Numbered from the stretch's first letter, positions 1-6,139 are shown. The stretch is DNA of 6,172 bases from Bacteroidota bacterium (GCA_030540495.1 JAUNWC010000104.1:1-6172); one strand, 5' to 3'. The notes: generated by a model not told the origin, from the letters alone. Numbers and translations are program-made.

Positions 1-3000
1 CGGAAGTTTGAGCAACAGAACTTGCAACATTGGTTGCCACCGTTGGCTCCACAGGAATTACTGGAGAGTCGTCCGCATCGCCTATTACAACATTATCCAC
101 ATAAACTCCATAACCATTATGACTTCTACCTTCAAAAGCAATTTGATATGTTGCACTTGCATTAGGAAGTGCTATGCTGTCAAATTGAGAAGGAAGAGTA
201 GAAAGGCTTCCACTATGTGTTGGACCATGAGAGGTCAAAAGAGTCCAATCTTCCGTATTGTTTGTTCTATAATAAACAAATAAGGAATCATAATAAGAAG
301 CATCGTTACATGCCTCCCAATTATAAGAAATATATGGAGAGGATAAGGAAGTAATATCAAATACAGGGGAAACCAATTTTGTAGTTCCTGTTGTATAACT
401 TCTATAGGCGGTTTTGTTGTTAGTAATTGTTTTTATAGTCCAATCAGTAGAACCAGATACTATTTCGCTTGACCAACAACCTAAATAACTATCAGATAAA
501 GTTGAAAAATCTTCTGTATAAGGGAAAACATCTACACCAGTACATTGAGTGCGGAATGTCTCAGCAAAAGAACTTACTTGACTACCATCATCACAGGTAA
601 CCACAATGTAAATATCATATAAAGAAGAAGGTTCAAGCCCAACAAGAGTAGTTGTCCAAATGCTATCCTCTGTTCCTGCAGAGAAATCGGTTGCTATTTC
701 ATAATTAGTTTCTGATTCTTTTTTATAGCGAATTTCAAAATCGTCGCCCGAAGATTTCCAAGTAACAACTGCTTGGTCTGAAGTAGTCGTTATTGTTAAA
801 TCAGAAGGACGAGTACAAGCGGGTATAATATCCAACATTACATCGTCTATATAAGCATAAACTGAACTACCTCCGTAAGACCTTATGGCTATGTATTCTC
901 CTGTGCCAGTATAAGTGTCCAAAGGTATTTCATAATACGTGGAAGTGTTTGTTAGTGTTAAAGAAGAAATAAGCGAGAATGTAAGAGTATCTGTTGGTGA
1001 AGACATAACTCCTATTTGTATAGTATTAGCAGAGGTACCTCTTCTTGCATAGAAAGAAAGTTGCAATGTATTTATTGGCAATTCCATAGTATCTATTTGA
1101 GGCAAAACGGCATATTTGTTTGCTCCATAGAAATACAATACTTTTGAGCCACTAACGGCGTATGAAGCAGAAGTGTAACTGTAAGGATAATTTGAAGTAA
1201 CCCCCGTTCTTGTCCAACATAGAGGCAAAGGATAAGAATCGGTTGTATTGCCTGTTGTTTCAAAATCCCAAGTCTTAGGAACTGTGCTTATCATAGTGCA
1301 AGAAGTAGCAAAGGTTTCTGTGTTTGAAAGCAATTCCGTAGCATCGTTGCAATTTACTTTTATATATACATCATAGTTAGTAGTAGGGTTAAGACCGTTG
1401 ATTGTACTTGTCCAGGTGTTACTTTCTGAACCAGCAGAATAATTTGTTGTCGTAACATAAGTTTCTTCTCCGCTCTCCTTATAATATATTTCAAAATCCG
1501 AGCCTGTGGAAGTCCATGTAATAGTTAAGGACTCTGTGCTTGGAGTTGAGGTAATATCATTAGGACGAGTACAAGCAGGAATAACATCCAAAGTCATATC
1601 ATCTATATAGGCATAAGCCGAACTACCACCACGTGACCTTATGGCAATATATGAGCCTGTTCCGGTGTAAGAAGATAAAGGTACATCATAATACAAAGTG
1701 TTAGAACTCAACTCTATAGTAGAAATAGGAGAGAATGTAAGAGTATCTGTTTGCGAGGTCATAACACCTATTTGTATAGTGTTACCCGTAGTAGAGGTAG
1801 TCTTTGCATAGAAAGAAAGTTGCAAAGTATTCATAGGCAATTCGGCAACATCAACTTGTGGCAAAACTGCATATCTGTTTGCTCCATAGAAATACAAAAC
1901 CTTTGTGCCACTAACGGCGTATGAGGTAGAAGTATTGCAATAAGGGTAGTTACCCGTTCCTATTCTACTCCAACATAGAGGCAAAGAATAACTACCATCA
2001 TCGCTATTTCCTTCCTCTTCAAAATTCCACAAGACAGGAACAGAACTTATTGCAACGCAAGAAGTAGCAAACCTAACAATATTTGAGGTATCCATGCTAT
2101 TGTCATCACAAATAACTTTTACCCATACATCATAGTTGGTAGAAGAAGTAAGGTTGCTAAGAGTTGTAGTCCAAGCGCTATATTCTCCTTCTTGCGAATC
2201 AAAATCACTTATCATAGTATAATCACTATCTGTGCTTGTCTTATAATAGATTTCAAAATCTGAGCCTGTGGAAGTCCAGGTAATAGTAGCAGAATTTTCT
2301 GTCACAGAGGCTATTACATTGTTTGGACGAGAACACTGAGGAATAACATCCAATTTTACATCATCTACGTATGCATAAGTATAAGAAGCATCAGAGGTTG
2401 CCCTCATACAGATATAGGAGCCTGTTCCTGTATAAGAAGCCAAAGATACGTCATAATACTCATGATTTGAGCCTAAATCTATAGAAGAAACAACTGAGAA
2501 TGTGGAAGTATCTGTTGGGTCGGTCATAACGCCTATTTGTAAAGTACTTGCGTAAGTAGCACTTCTTTTTGCATAGAAGGAAAGTTGCAAAGTATTTATT
2601 GGCAATGTTGTTGTATCTATCTCAGGAAGTACAGCATATCTATCCACACCATAACCATAAAAATACAATACCTTTGTGCCACTAACAGCGTATGAAGTAG
2701 AGTTATAACTATAAGGATAATTAGAGCCATCTACTCTCCTCCAGCATAGAGGCAAAGGATAAGACTCTGTATTGTTGCCTGAGTCTTCAAAGTCCCAAGT
2801 CATAGGAACGGAATCTATCAAGGTACAGAAAGCAATGGTTAGTGTATCAGAATAAAGGTCGCCATCGTCACAAGCAACTTTTACAAATACATCATAGTTG
2901 GCAAAAGGAAGCATATCTGTAATACTTGCACTCCAAGTGCCACTTACACTGCCTGCCGAAAAATCTGTTATAGAAGAATATGTTGTCTCAGAGGCTTGCT

Positions 3001-6000
3001 TATAATATATTTCAAAATCATCTCCTGTTGAACTCCAGTTAAGTTCTGCTCCATTAGAGGAAGCAGTTATTGTTAGGTTCTGAGGCTTTGAACAGGTTGG
3101 AATAACCTCCAATGTTACACTATCCACGTATGTACTTGCATAAGAACCGCTAAGGGTTTTAAAGGCGATATAATTACCTCCCGCTGTGTATGCAGCAAGG
3201 CTTATTTCATAACGTTGATACGAGGTAGTAAGAGAAAAGTCATCTATTAAAGTAAAGGTATTGGTATCCGTTGGGTCGGTCATAACTCCTACTTGCAAAG
3301 TAGAAGTGTAAGTAGAACTTCTTTTTGCATAGAAAGAAAGTTGCAAAGTATTTAAAGGCAATTCTGTTGTATCTATGGATGGCAATATACCGACTTTGCC
3401 TGTACCATAGAAATACAAAGCGTAAGACCCCTCATACGCTCCGTATGAATAAGAATAAGGGTAATTGCCTGATAATCTCTGCCAACAAGAAGGCAATGGG
3501 TAAGAAGAAGTGCCTGCAGTGTTATCTGTGGCTTCAAAAGTCCAAGTTTGAGGCACGCTTGTCAATGCAACACATTCTGTAGTAAAATGACTAACCTCAG
3601 AAGCATATACTTCATTGTCAGAAGAACAAACGTATGATACATACCAATCATAAGTGGTATTTGGCAATAAGTTTTCAAGCAAATATATGCTGTCTTCGTT
3701 CATAGAAACACTTTCTATGGAGTCGTACAATGTGGCAGTGCTTGGTTTATAGTAAATGGTTACCAATTCCTCGTCTGCCGTCCAGGTAAGTTGTGCTGTG
3801 TAAACCATAACACTATCCGAAACCAAATGAGAAGGCATAGAACAACTTGGTATTTCTCCCACTGTTATATCATCCACATACCAATACCAACTAGTAAGCA
3901 TAGGCACATGCCTAAATGCTATATATCCATAGGAAGCATCTCCCAAGTCTATTTGGTCAAAGTTGATTTGATATCTATGATAAGCACTATCATCAAGAGT
4001 AAAGACGCTGATAGAATCCACCATAACAAAAGTACTTGCATCTGTTGGGTCGGTTACATACCCTATTTCCAAACGACCAGAAGAATAACCATTATTAGCA
4101 GGATTGCTTTCTGGTCTTGACCAAAATTCTATGGAAAGTTGGTCTATACTTGTAGAGAACTGAGGTAAAACAGCCATAGTACCAAGCGAAGGGTTAGCAT
4201 AGGTGCCTTGAGAGTGAAATTCCAAACCGTTGGCTGATACGTGACCTCTATAAGTAGAGTTGTTTACATAAGGATATCCGTTATAACTGTTTAAGAAATA
4301 CCAACAATCTGGACGAGAACCTACTGTAGTGCTTTCAAAATTCTGAGTGTAAGGAATATCTATTTGTTCGCATTGAGTTTTAAGTGTTATTTCTTCAGAG
4401 GCAGGTTCTGAGCCATCATCACAAATAGCCTTTATATATAGGTCATAACTTGTGTTGGAAGTAAGATTGGAAATAGTTGCTGTCCAAATGCTGTCTTCTT
4501 CTCCATTGGAAAAATCTGTTACAGTATTCCAATCTGTTGCCGAACTTTCTTTGTAATACACTTCAAAATCACTGCCTGTAGATATCCAAGTAAGAGATAT
4601 TTCATCTGTACTAACAGAGGTAGTTATATCTGTTGGACGAGAACAAGCAGGAATAAGCCCAAGGGTCAAATCGTCTAAATAAACAGATACTGTTGTAGAG
4701 GTTGCTAAATGCCCACTTCTTAATGCAATATATGCACCATAACCCTCAAAATCTTCCAATGACACATCATAGTATTCCATATTTGTAGTTGGCTCTATGG
4801 TGCTAATTAGTGTAAATGTATTGGTATCCGTTGGGTCTGTCATAACACCTATTTGCAAAGTATTGGCAGTAGTACTACCACGTTTTGCATAGAAAGAAAG
4901 TTGCAACGTATTTATTGGCAATAGAGTTGTATCTATTTCTGGTAGTACTGCATAACGTTCTTTTCCATAAAAATACAATACCCTTGCTCCGCCCTCTGTA
5001 GTATTGTTGGTAGAAGAGGAATAAGAATAAGGGTTAGAGGTGGAGGCACCGGTTCTTTCCCAACAACTCGGAAGAGGATAAGAACTTGTACCAGCGGTGT
5101 TGTTTGCGGCTTCAAAATCCCAAGTTATAGGCACGCTGTCAATAGCGGCACAAGAAGTAGTAACTTGTGTTTCGCAATAGAAAGAAGTATTGCTACCACA
5201 ATCCACTTTTACTCTAATGTCGTATGTGGTGGAGGATTGTAAATCAGAAAAATCTACTGTGGTATCGCTTGTATAGTCGTCTCCGTCTTCTATCCAAGAA
5301 TCTTGAGAGCGTTTGATTTGATAATAATACTGAGAAGCATTGCTATTTTCTGCCCAAGAAATAGTAAAAGAAGAAGAGGTTGTATCAGAAACATTGATAT
5401 TTGTCAAGCCATGACACCAATCCTCTATGGTATCGCTAAAAGTAATTTTTATATCCGGGTAATATGCTTTAGCATCTCCAGAAGATATGTTAAAAAAACC
5501 ACAAGCCTGACTATCGTTTTGTTTTGAGATACTTCTATATGTGCCTGTGGTTTGTGTGCTTTGGTAGTAGTGACCGCTTCCAACATAACTTCCTGTTGCA
5601 TCTACAAAGGCAATAACAAGGTTGCTTGTGCCATTGTAGTAAAAAGGAGTAGTAAGGTTGATTTTAGACCATTGCTGACCTACAACATTCCAAGTACCAT
5701 CATATACCAAAGTAAAATCAGTTGAGTCCAAGGCAGCACTTGCAGAATTAAATTGTGCTATGTCTGTTGTAGCCATATAGACCTTAATAGTCCTATCGGT
5801 ATTCAATCCCGAATAACTATTATAATAACTAATAGAAGAAATTGTACCACCCATATCTATCTCTGAGGCAAGATAAATAGTTTGAGTCGTTGCGTTTTTG
5901 TAATACAAATGTACGGGTACATAAGTATTGGTGGAGTTATAATTCCCAAGACCAACAGAAACTTCTGTGGAATCAGAATTTTGGCTCCAGCCACTAATGG

Positions 6001-6043
6001 CTAAAAGAATTGCCATTAGCATTGATAATAATAATTTTTTCAT
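1..6043 (-). CDS. Giant secreted/surface modular protein with choice-of-anchor J and fibronectin type III repeats (partial, C-terminus outside window)
   Basis: An uninterrupted frame of 2014 codons begins at the ATG at 6041-6043. The last complete codon in view is 2-4, and there is no stop, so the gene continues past the left edge. I read the start, the end and many lines between in frame and found no frameshift. Layout: signal peptide 1-20; N-terminal beta domain about 28-203; Fn3 about 210-297; six J-plus-Fn3 units (298-1833); a different J-like domain 1834-1989; then a linker and the start of another Fn3-like segment. The protein is rich in Ser, Thr, Tyr and Asn and poor in Lys and Arg, as is common for exported Bacteroidota proteins. 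No catalytic motif was recognised. By family knowledge, such proteins are cell-surface or secreted adhesin-like proteins, often exported by the type IX system through a C-terminal sorting domain, which cannot be seen here. The role as an adhesin is inference. The start is supported by the immediately following signal peptide and by the promoter about 65 nt upstream. Confidence 0.95.
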   Translation of the reverse strand, partial: MKKLLLSMLMAILLAISGWSQNSDSTEVSVGLGNYNSTNTYVPVHLYYKNATTQTIYLASEIDMGGTISSISYYNSYSGLNTDRTIKVYMATTDIAQFNSASAALDSTDFTLVYDGTWNVVGQQWSKINLTTPFYYNGTSNLVIAFVDATGSYVGSGHYYQSTQTTGTYRSISKQNDSQACGFFNISSGDAKAYYPDIKITFSDTIEDWCHGLTNINVSDTTSSSFTISWAENSNASQYYYQIKRSQDSWIEDGDDYTSDTTVDFSDLQSSTTYDIRVKVDCGSNTSFYCETQVTTSCAAIDSVPITWDFEAANNTAGTSSYPLPSCWERTGASTSNPYSYSSSTNNTTEGGARVLYFYGKERYAVLPEIDTTLLPINTLQLSFYAKRGSTTANTLQIGVMTDPTDTNTFTLISTIEPTTNMEYYDVSLEDFEGYGAYIALRSGHLATSTTVSVYLDDLTLGLIPACSRPTDITTSVSTDEISLTWISTGSDFEVYYKESSATDWNTVTDFSNGEEDSIWTATISNLTSNTSYDLYIKAICDDGSEPASEEITLKTQCEQIDIPYTQNFESTTVGSRPDCWYFLNSYNGYPYVNNSTYRGHVSANGLEFHSQGTYANPSLGTMAVLPQFSTSIDQLSIEFWSRPESNPANNGYSSGRLEIGYVTDPTDASTFVMVDSISVFTLDDSAYHRYQINFDQIDLGDASYGYIAFRHVPMLTSWYWYVDDITVGEIPSCSMPSHLVSDSVMVYTAQLTWTADEELVTIYYKPSTATLYDSIESVSMNEDSIYLLENLLPNTTYDWYVSYVCSSDNEVYASEVSHFTTECVALTSVPQTWTFEATDNTAGTSSYPLPSCWQRLSGNYPYSYSYGAYEGSYALYFYGTGKVGILPSIDTTELPLNTLQLSFYAKRSSTYTSTLQVGVMTDPTDTNTFTLIDDFSLTTSYQRYEISLAAYTAGGNYIAFKTLSGSYASTYVDSVTLEVIPTCSKPQNLTITASSNGAELNWSSTGDDFEIYYKQASETTYSSITDFSAGSVSGTWSASITDMLPFANYDVFVKVACDDGDLYSDTLTIAFCTLIDSVPMTWDFEDSGNNTESYPLPLCWRRVDGSNYPYSYNSTSYAVSGTKVLYFYGYGVDRYAVLPEIDTTTLPINTLQLSFYAKRSATYASTLQIGVMTDPTDTSTFSVVSSIDLGSNHEYYDVSLASYTGTGSYICMRATSDASYTYAYVDDVKLDVIPQCSRPNNVIASVTENSATITWTSTGSDFEIYYKTSTDSDYTMISDFDSQEGEYSAWTTTLSNLTSSTNYDVWVKVICDDNSMDTSNIVRFATSCVAISSVPVLWNFEEEGNSDDGSYSLPLCWSRIGTGNYPYCNTSTSYAVSGTKVLYFYGANRYAVLPQVDVAELPMNTLQLSFYAKTTSTTGNTIQIGVMTSQTDTLTFSPISTIELSSNTLYYDVPLSSYTGTGSYIAIRSRGGSSAYAYIDDMTLDVIPACTRPNDITSTPSTESLTITWTSTGSDFEIYYKESGEETYVTTTNYSAGSESNTWTSTINGLNPTTNYDVYIKVNCNDATELLSNTETFATSCTMISTVPKTWDFETTGNTTDSYPLPLCWTRTGVTSNYPYSYTSASYAVSGSKVLYFYGANKYAVLPQIDTMELPINTLQLSFYARRGTSANTIQIGVMSSPTDTLTFSLISSLTLTNTSTYYEIPLDTYTGTGEYIAIRSYGGSSVYAYIDDVMLDIIPACTRPSDLTITTTSDQAVVTWKSSGDDFEIRYKKESETNYEIATDFSAGTEDSIWTTTLVGLEPSSLYDIYIVVTCDDGSQVSSFAETFRTQCTGVDVFPYTEDFSTLSDSYLGCWSSEIVSGSTDWTIKTITNNKTAYRSYTTGTTKLVSPVFDITSLSSPYISYNWEACNDASYYDSLFVYYRTNNTEDWTLLTSHGPTHSGSLSTLPSQFDSIALPNASATYQIAFEGRSHNGYGVYVDNVVIGDADDSPVIPVEPTVATNVASSVAQTS
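2..544 (-). other. Unit G: J-like (MAM/cleaved-adhesin-type) domain of a second subtype, then linker and start of a further Fn3-like segment (residues 1834-2014, cut by window edge)
   Basis: Residues 1834-1989 follow a different choice-of-anchor J pattern: 'VFPYTEDFSTLSDSYLGCW', 'DWTIKTI', 'TTGTTKLVSPVFDITSLSSP', 'YISYNWEAC', 'DSLFVYYRTNNTEDWTLL', 'SIALPNASATYQIAFEGRS', ending 'GYGVYVDNVVIGD'. The 'TKLVSPVFD' and 'YVDNVVI' blocks are the classic signature of this family in secreted Bacteroidota proteins. It lacks the 'LYFYG', 'TLQLSFYAK' and 'MTDPTDT' blocks of units A to F. A Pro/Val/Glu linker ('PVIPVEPTV') follows, then 'ATNVASSVAQTS' at the edge, which resembles the start of another Fn3-like domain. 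Confidence 0.75.
545..1300 (-). repeat. Tandem unit F: choice-of-anchor J domain + Fn3 (residues 1582-1833, 252 aa)
   Basis: The J domain (1582-1742) has 'TVPKTWDFETTGNTTDSYPL', 'PLCWTRTG', 'SYAVSGSKVLYFYGANKYAV', 'LPINTLQLSFYARRGTS', 'IGVMSSPTDTLTF', 'YTGTGEYIAIRSYGGSSVYA' and 'YIDDVMLDIIPAC'. The Fn3 domain (1743-1833) has 'TRPSDLTI', 'VTWKSSGDDFEIRYKKES' and 'SSLYDIYIVVTCDDGS'. This is the last standard unit. The following J domain belongs to another subtype. Confidence 0.85.
1301..2059 (-). repeat. Tandem unit E: choice-of-anchor J domain + Fn3 (residues 1329-1581, 253 aa)
   Basis: The J domain (1329-1490) has 'SVPVLWNFEEEGN', 'YSLPLCWSRI', 'SYAVSGTKVLYFYGANRYAV', 'LPMNTLQLSFYAKTTS', 'IQIGVMTSQTDTLTF', and 'YTGTGSYIAIRSRGGSSAYA' followed by 'YIDDMTLDVIPAC'. 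The Fn3 domain (1491-1581) has 'TRPNDITS', 'ITWTSTGSDFEIYYKESGEE' and 'TTNYDVYIKVNCNDAT'. By eye it is the closest relative of unit F in both protein and DNA, suggesting the most recent duplication or ongoing conversion between the two. Confidence 0.85.
2060..2827 (-). repeat. Tandem unit D: choice-of-anchor J domain + Fn3 (residues 1073-1328, 256 aa)
   Basis: The J domain (1073-1236) has 'SVPMTWDFEDSGNNT', 'YPLPLCWRRV', 'SYAVSGTKVLYFYG', 'YAVLPEIDTTTLPINTLQLS', 'GVMTDPTDTSTF' and 'YAYVDDVKLDVIPQC'. The Fn3 domain (1237-1328) has 'ITWTSTGSDFEIYYKTS' and 'STNYDVWVKVICDDNS'. It shares the 'SYAVSG(T/S)KVLYFYG' block with units E and F only. It carries one extra Cys ('GSYICMRA') where the others have Ala in 'YIA'. 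This Cys is unpaired by the unit pattern. Confidence 0.85.
2828..3574 (-). repeat. Tandem unit C: choice-of-anchor J domain + Fn3 (residues 824-1072, 249 aa)
   Basis: This is the shortest full unit. The J domain (824-983) has 'SVPQTWTFEATDNTAGTSSY', 'PLPSCWQR', 'ALYFYG', 'GILPSIDTTELPLNTLQLS', 'GVMTDPTDTNTF' and 'YVDSVTLEVIPTC'. Two of the usual acidic positions are changed (TFE for DFE, VDS for IDD), which would weaken an inferred metal site. Its opening stretch 'TFEATDNTAGTSSYPLPSCW' is very like the same stretch in unit A, not like D to F. The Fn3 domain (984-1072) has 'LNWSSTGDDFEIYYKQAS' and 'FANYDVFVKVACDDGD'. Confidence 0.85.
3575..4372 (-). repeat. Tandem unit B: diverged choice-of-anchor J domain + Fn3 (residues 558-823, 266 aa)
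   Basis: This is the longest and most divergent unit. The J domain (558-733) keeps the framework: opening Cys, 'YTQNFES', 'RPDCWYF', 'AVLPQF', 'EIGYVTDPTDASTF', 'YVDDITVGEIPSC'. It lacks the 'LYFYG' and 'LPINTLQLSFYAK' blocks of its neighbours, having 'LEFHSQG' and 'IDQLSIEFWSRP' instead. The Fn3 domain (734-823) has 'AQLTWTADEELVTIYYKPS' and 'NTTYDWYVSYVCSSDN', so the usual 'STGSDFE' segment and CDDG loop are altered. This copy is older or under different selection, and may bind a different ligand. Confidence 0.8.
4373..5152 (-). repeat. Tandem unit A: choice-of-anchor J domain + Fn3 (residues 298-557, 260 aa)
   Basis: The J domain (298-466) opens with Cys and 'TWDFE'. It then shows 'YPLPSCWERT', 'RVLYFYG', 'AVLPEID', 'LPINTLQLSFYAKRGST', 'IGVMTDPTDTNTF' and closes with 'VYLDDLTLGLIPAC'. 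The Fn3 domain (467-557) shows 'CSRPTDI', 'LTWISTGSDFEVYYKES' and 'NTSYDLYIKAICDDGS'. The J domain is a jelly-roll, MAM/cleaved-adhesin-like fold. The acidic residues in WDFE and LDD near its two ends are where calcium is bound in related folds, which is inference here. This unit matches units C to F closely in the J domain. Confidence 0.85.
5153..5416 (-). other. First fibronectin type III domain (residues ~210-297)
   Basis: This is an Fn3-like segment from 'CHGLTNINVSDTTSSSFTIS' with the strand B/C pattern 'SFTISWAENSNASQYYYQIK' and the typical F-strand 'STTYDIRVKVDC', ending at the cysteine that opens unit A. The hallmark Trp of 'ISW' and Tyr of 'TTYDIRV' are present. It carries an additional Cys in 'FYCETQ' that the later Fn3 copies lack, and it is more divergent from them than they are from each other, as expected for the array-capping copy. 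It probably acts as a spacer or binding domain. Confidence 0.75.
5435..5962 (-). other. N-terminal beta-sandwich-like domain of surface proteins (residues ~28-203)
   Basis: After the signal peptide the sequence reads as alternating beta strands. It includes YVPVHLYYKN, TIYLASEIDMGGTISSISYY, a 'RTIKVYMATTD' strand, 'YDGTWNVVGQQWSKINL', 'TPFYYNGTSNLVIAFVD' and a final 'YYPDIKITF'. I recognise this pattern (YLPxxxxY, IYLASEI, GGTISSISFY, YNGTSNLLVAVxD) from the N-termini of many large Bacteroidales exported proteins with Fn3 and J domains, but I cannot attach a domain name to it with certainty. No enzymatic residues are evident. A binding or cap role ahead of the repeat array is inference. The boundaries are approximate. 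Confidence 0.6.
5984..6043 (-). other. Signal peptide (residues 1-20)
   Basis: The protein starts MKKLLLSMLMAILLAISGWS: two lysines, then a hydrophobic stretch at residues 4-16, then a short polar end S-G-W-S before Q21. Gly at -3 and Ser at -1 suit signal peptidase I cleavage between S20 and Q21, and an N-terminal Gln after cleavage is common in Bacteroidota exported proteins. There is no lipobox cysteine, so it is not a lipoprotein. The segment indicates Sec export to the periplasm, with the repeats then in the periplasm, on the surface or outside the cell. Confidence 0.9.
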
Positions 6044-6103
6044 CGTTCAAAAAAATTAAAGTTTATAAATAAAATTAAAAATTAATTACACAACAATTTA
6101 TAG
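6044..6103 (-). promoter_or_regulatory. A/T-rich 5' leader without Shine-Dalgarno sequence
   Basis: The predicted leader of about 60 nt is almost entirely A and T. No GGAGG-like site lies ahead of the ATG; the bases just before it are gaacg, with A at -3. This is normal for Bacteroidota, where A/T-rich unstructured leaders replace the Shine-Dalgarno signal. A short weak inverted repeat (ATTAA, 3-nt gap, TTAAT at 6074-6086) is present but is expected by chance in such sequence. No riboswitch or terminator was seen. Confidence 0.5.
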
Positions 6104-6108
6104 CGGGG

Positions 6109-6139
6109 CAAAGTTATTTATTTTATTTTTTTTGACAAA
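6109..6139 (-). promoter_or_regulatory. Bacteroidetes-type promoter (TTTG -33 box, TAACTTTG -7 box)
   Basis: On the minus strand TTTG (6136-6139) is followed after 19 nt by TAACTTTG (6109-6116), a full match to the TAnnTTTG -7 element used by the Bacteroidetes primary sigma factor. The 19-nt spacing is as expected for this promoter class. Transcription should start about 5-8 nt downstream, near 6101-6104. The spacer (6117-6135) is nearly all A/T and includes an A8 run on the coding strand. Flanking sequence from 6140 to 6172 is A/T-rich with no gene visible. Confidence 0.75.

Noticed and set aside
8..283. Plus-strand open frame of 91 codons
   Set aside because: It lies opposite the large minus-strand gene, has no recognisable protein pattern and a basic, Cys/Arg-rich composition typical of an antisense shadow, and no promoter or start context of its own.
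3325..3582. Plus-strand open frame of 85 codons
   Set aside because: Antisense to unit C of the minus-strand gene. It is lysine-rich because it reads the complement of the repeated block, and it has no domain signal.
3791..4120. Plus-strand open frame of 109 codons
   Set aside because: Antisense to the J domain of unit B. The His/Ile/Arg-rich composition looks like a shadow, and the opposite strand has clear domain motifs.
4933..5115. Minus-strand open frame of 60 codons in another frame
   Set aside because: It overlaps unit A out of frame. The unit A frame has full conserved motifs, so this is a shadow.
545..5152. Regular repeats considered as a CRISPR array or a mobile element
   Set aside because: The period is about 750-800 nt, in frame, and explained by duplicated protein domains. 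There are no short repeats with unique spacers, no terminal inverted repeats and no transposase.
5303..5527. Plus-strand open frame of 74 codons
   Set aside because: Antisense to the first Fn3 and the end of the N-terminal domain, with no recognisable protein features.
6074..6086. Short inverted repeat ATTAA/TTAAT in the leader as a regulatory hairpin
   Set aside because: Only A-T pairs with a 5-bp stem in nearly pure A/T sequence. It is expected by chance and too weak to form a stable stem.
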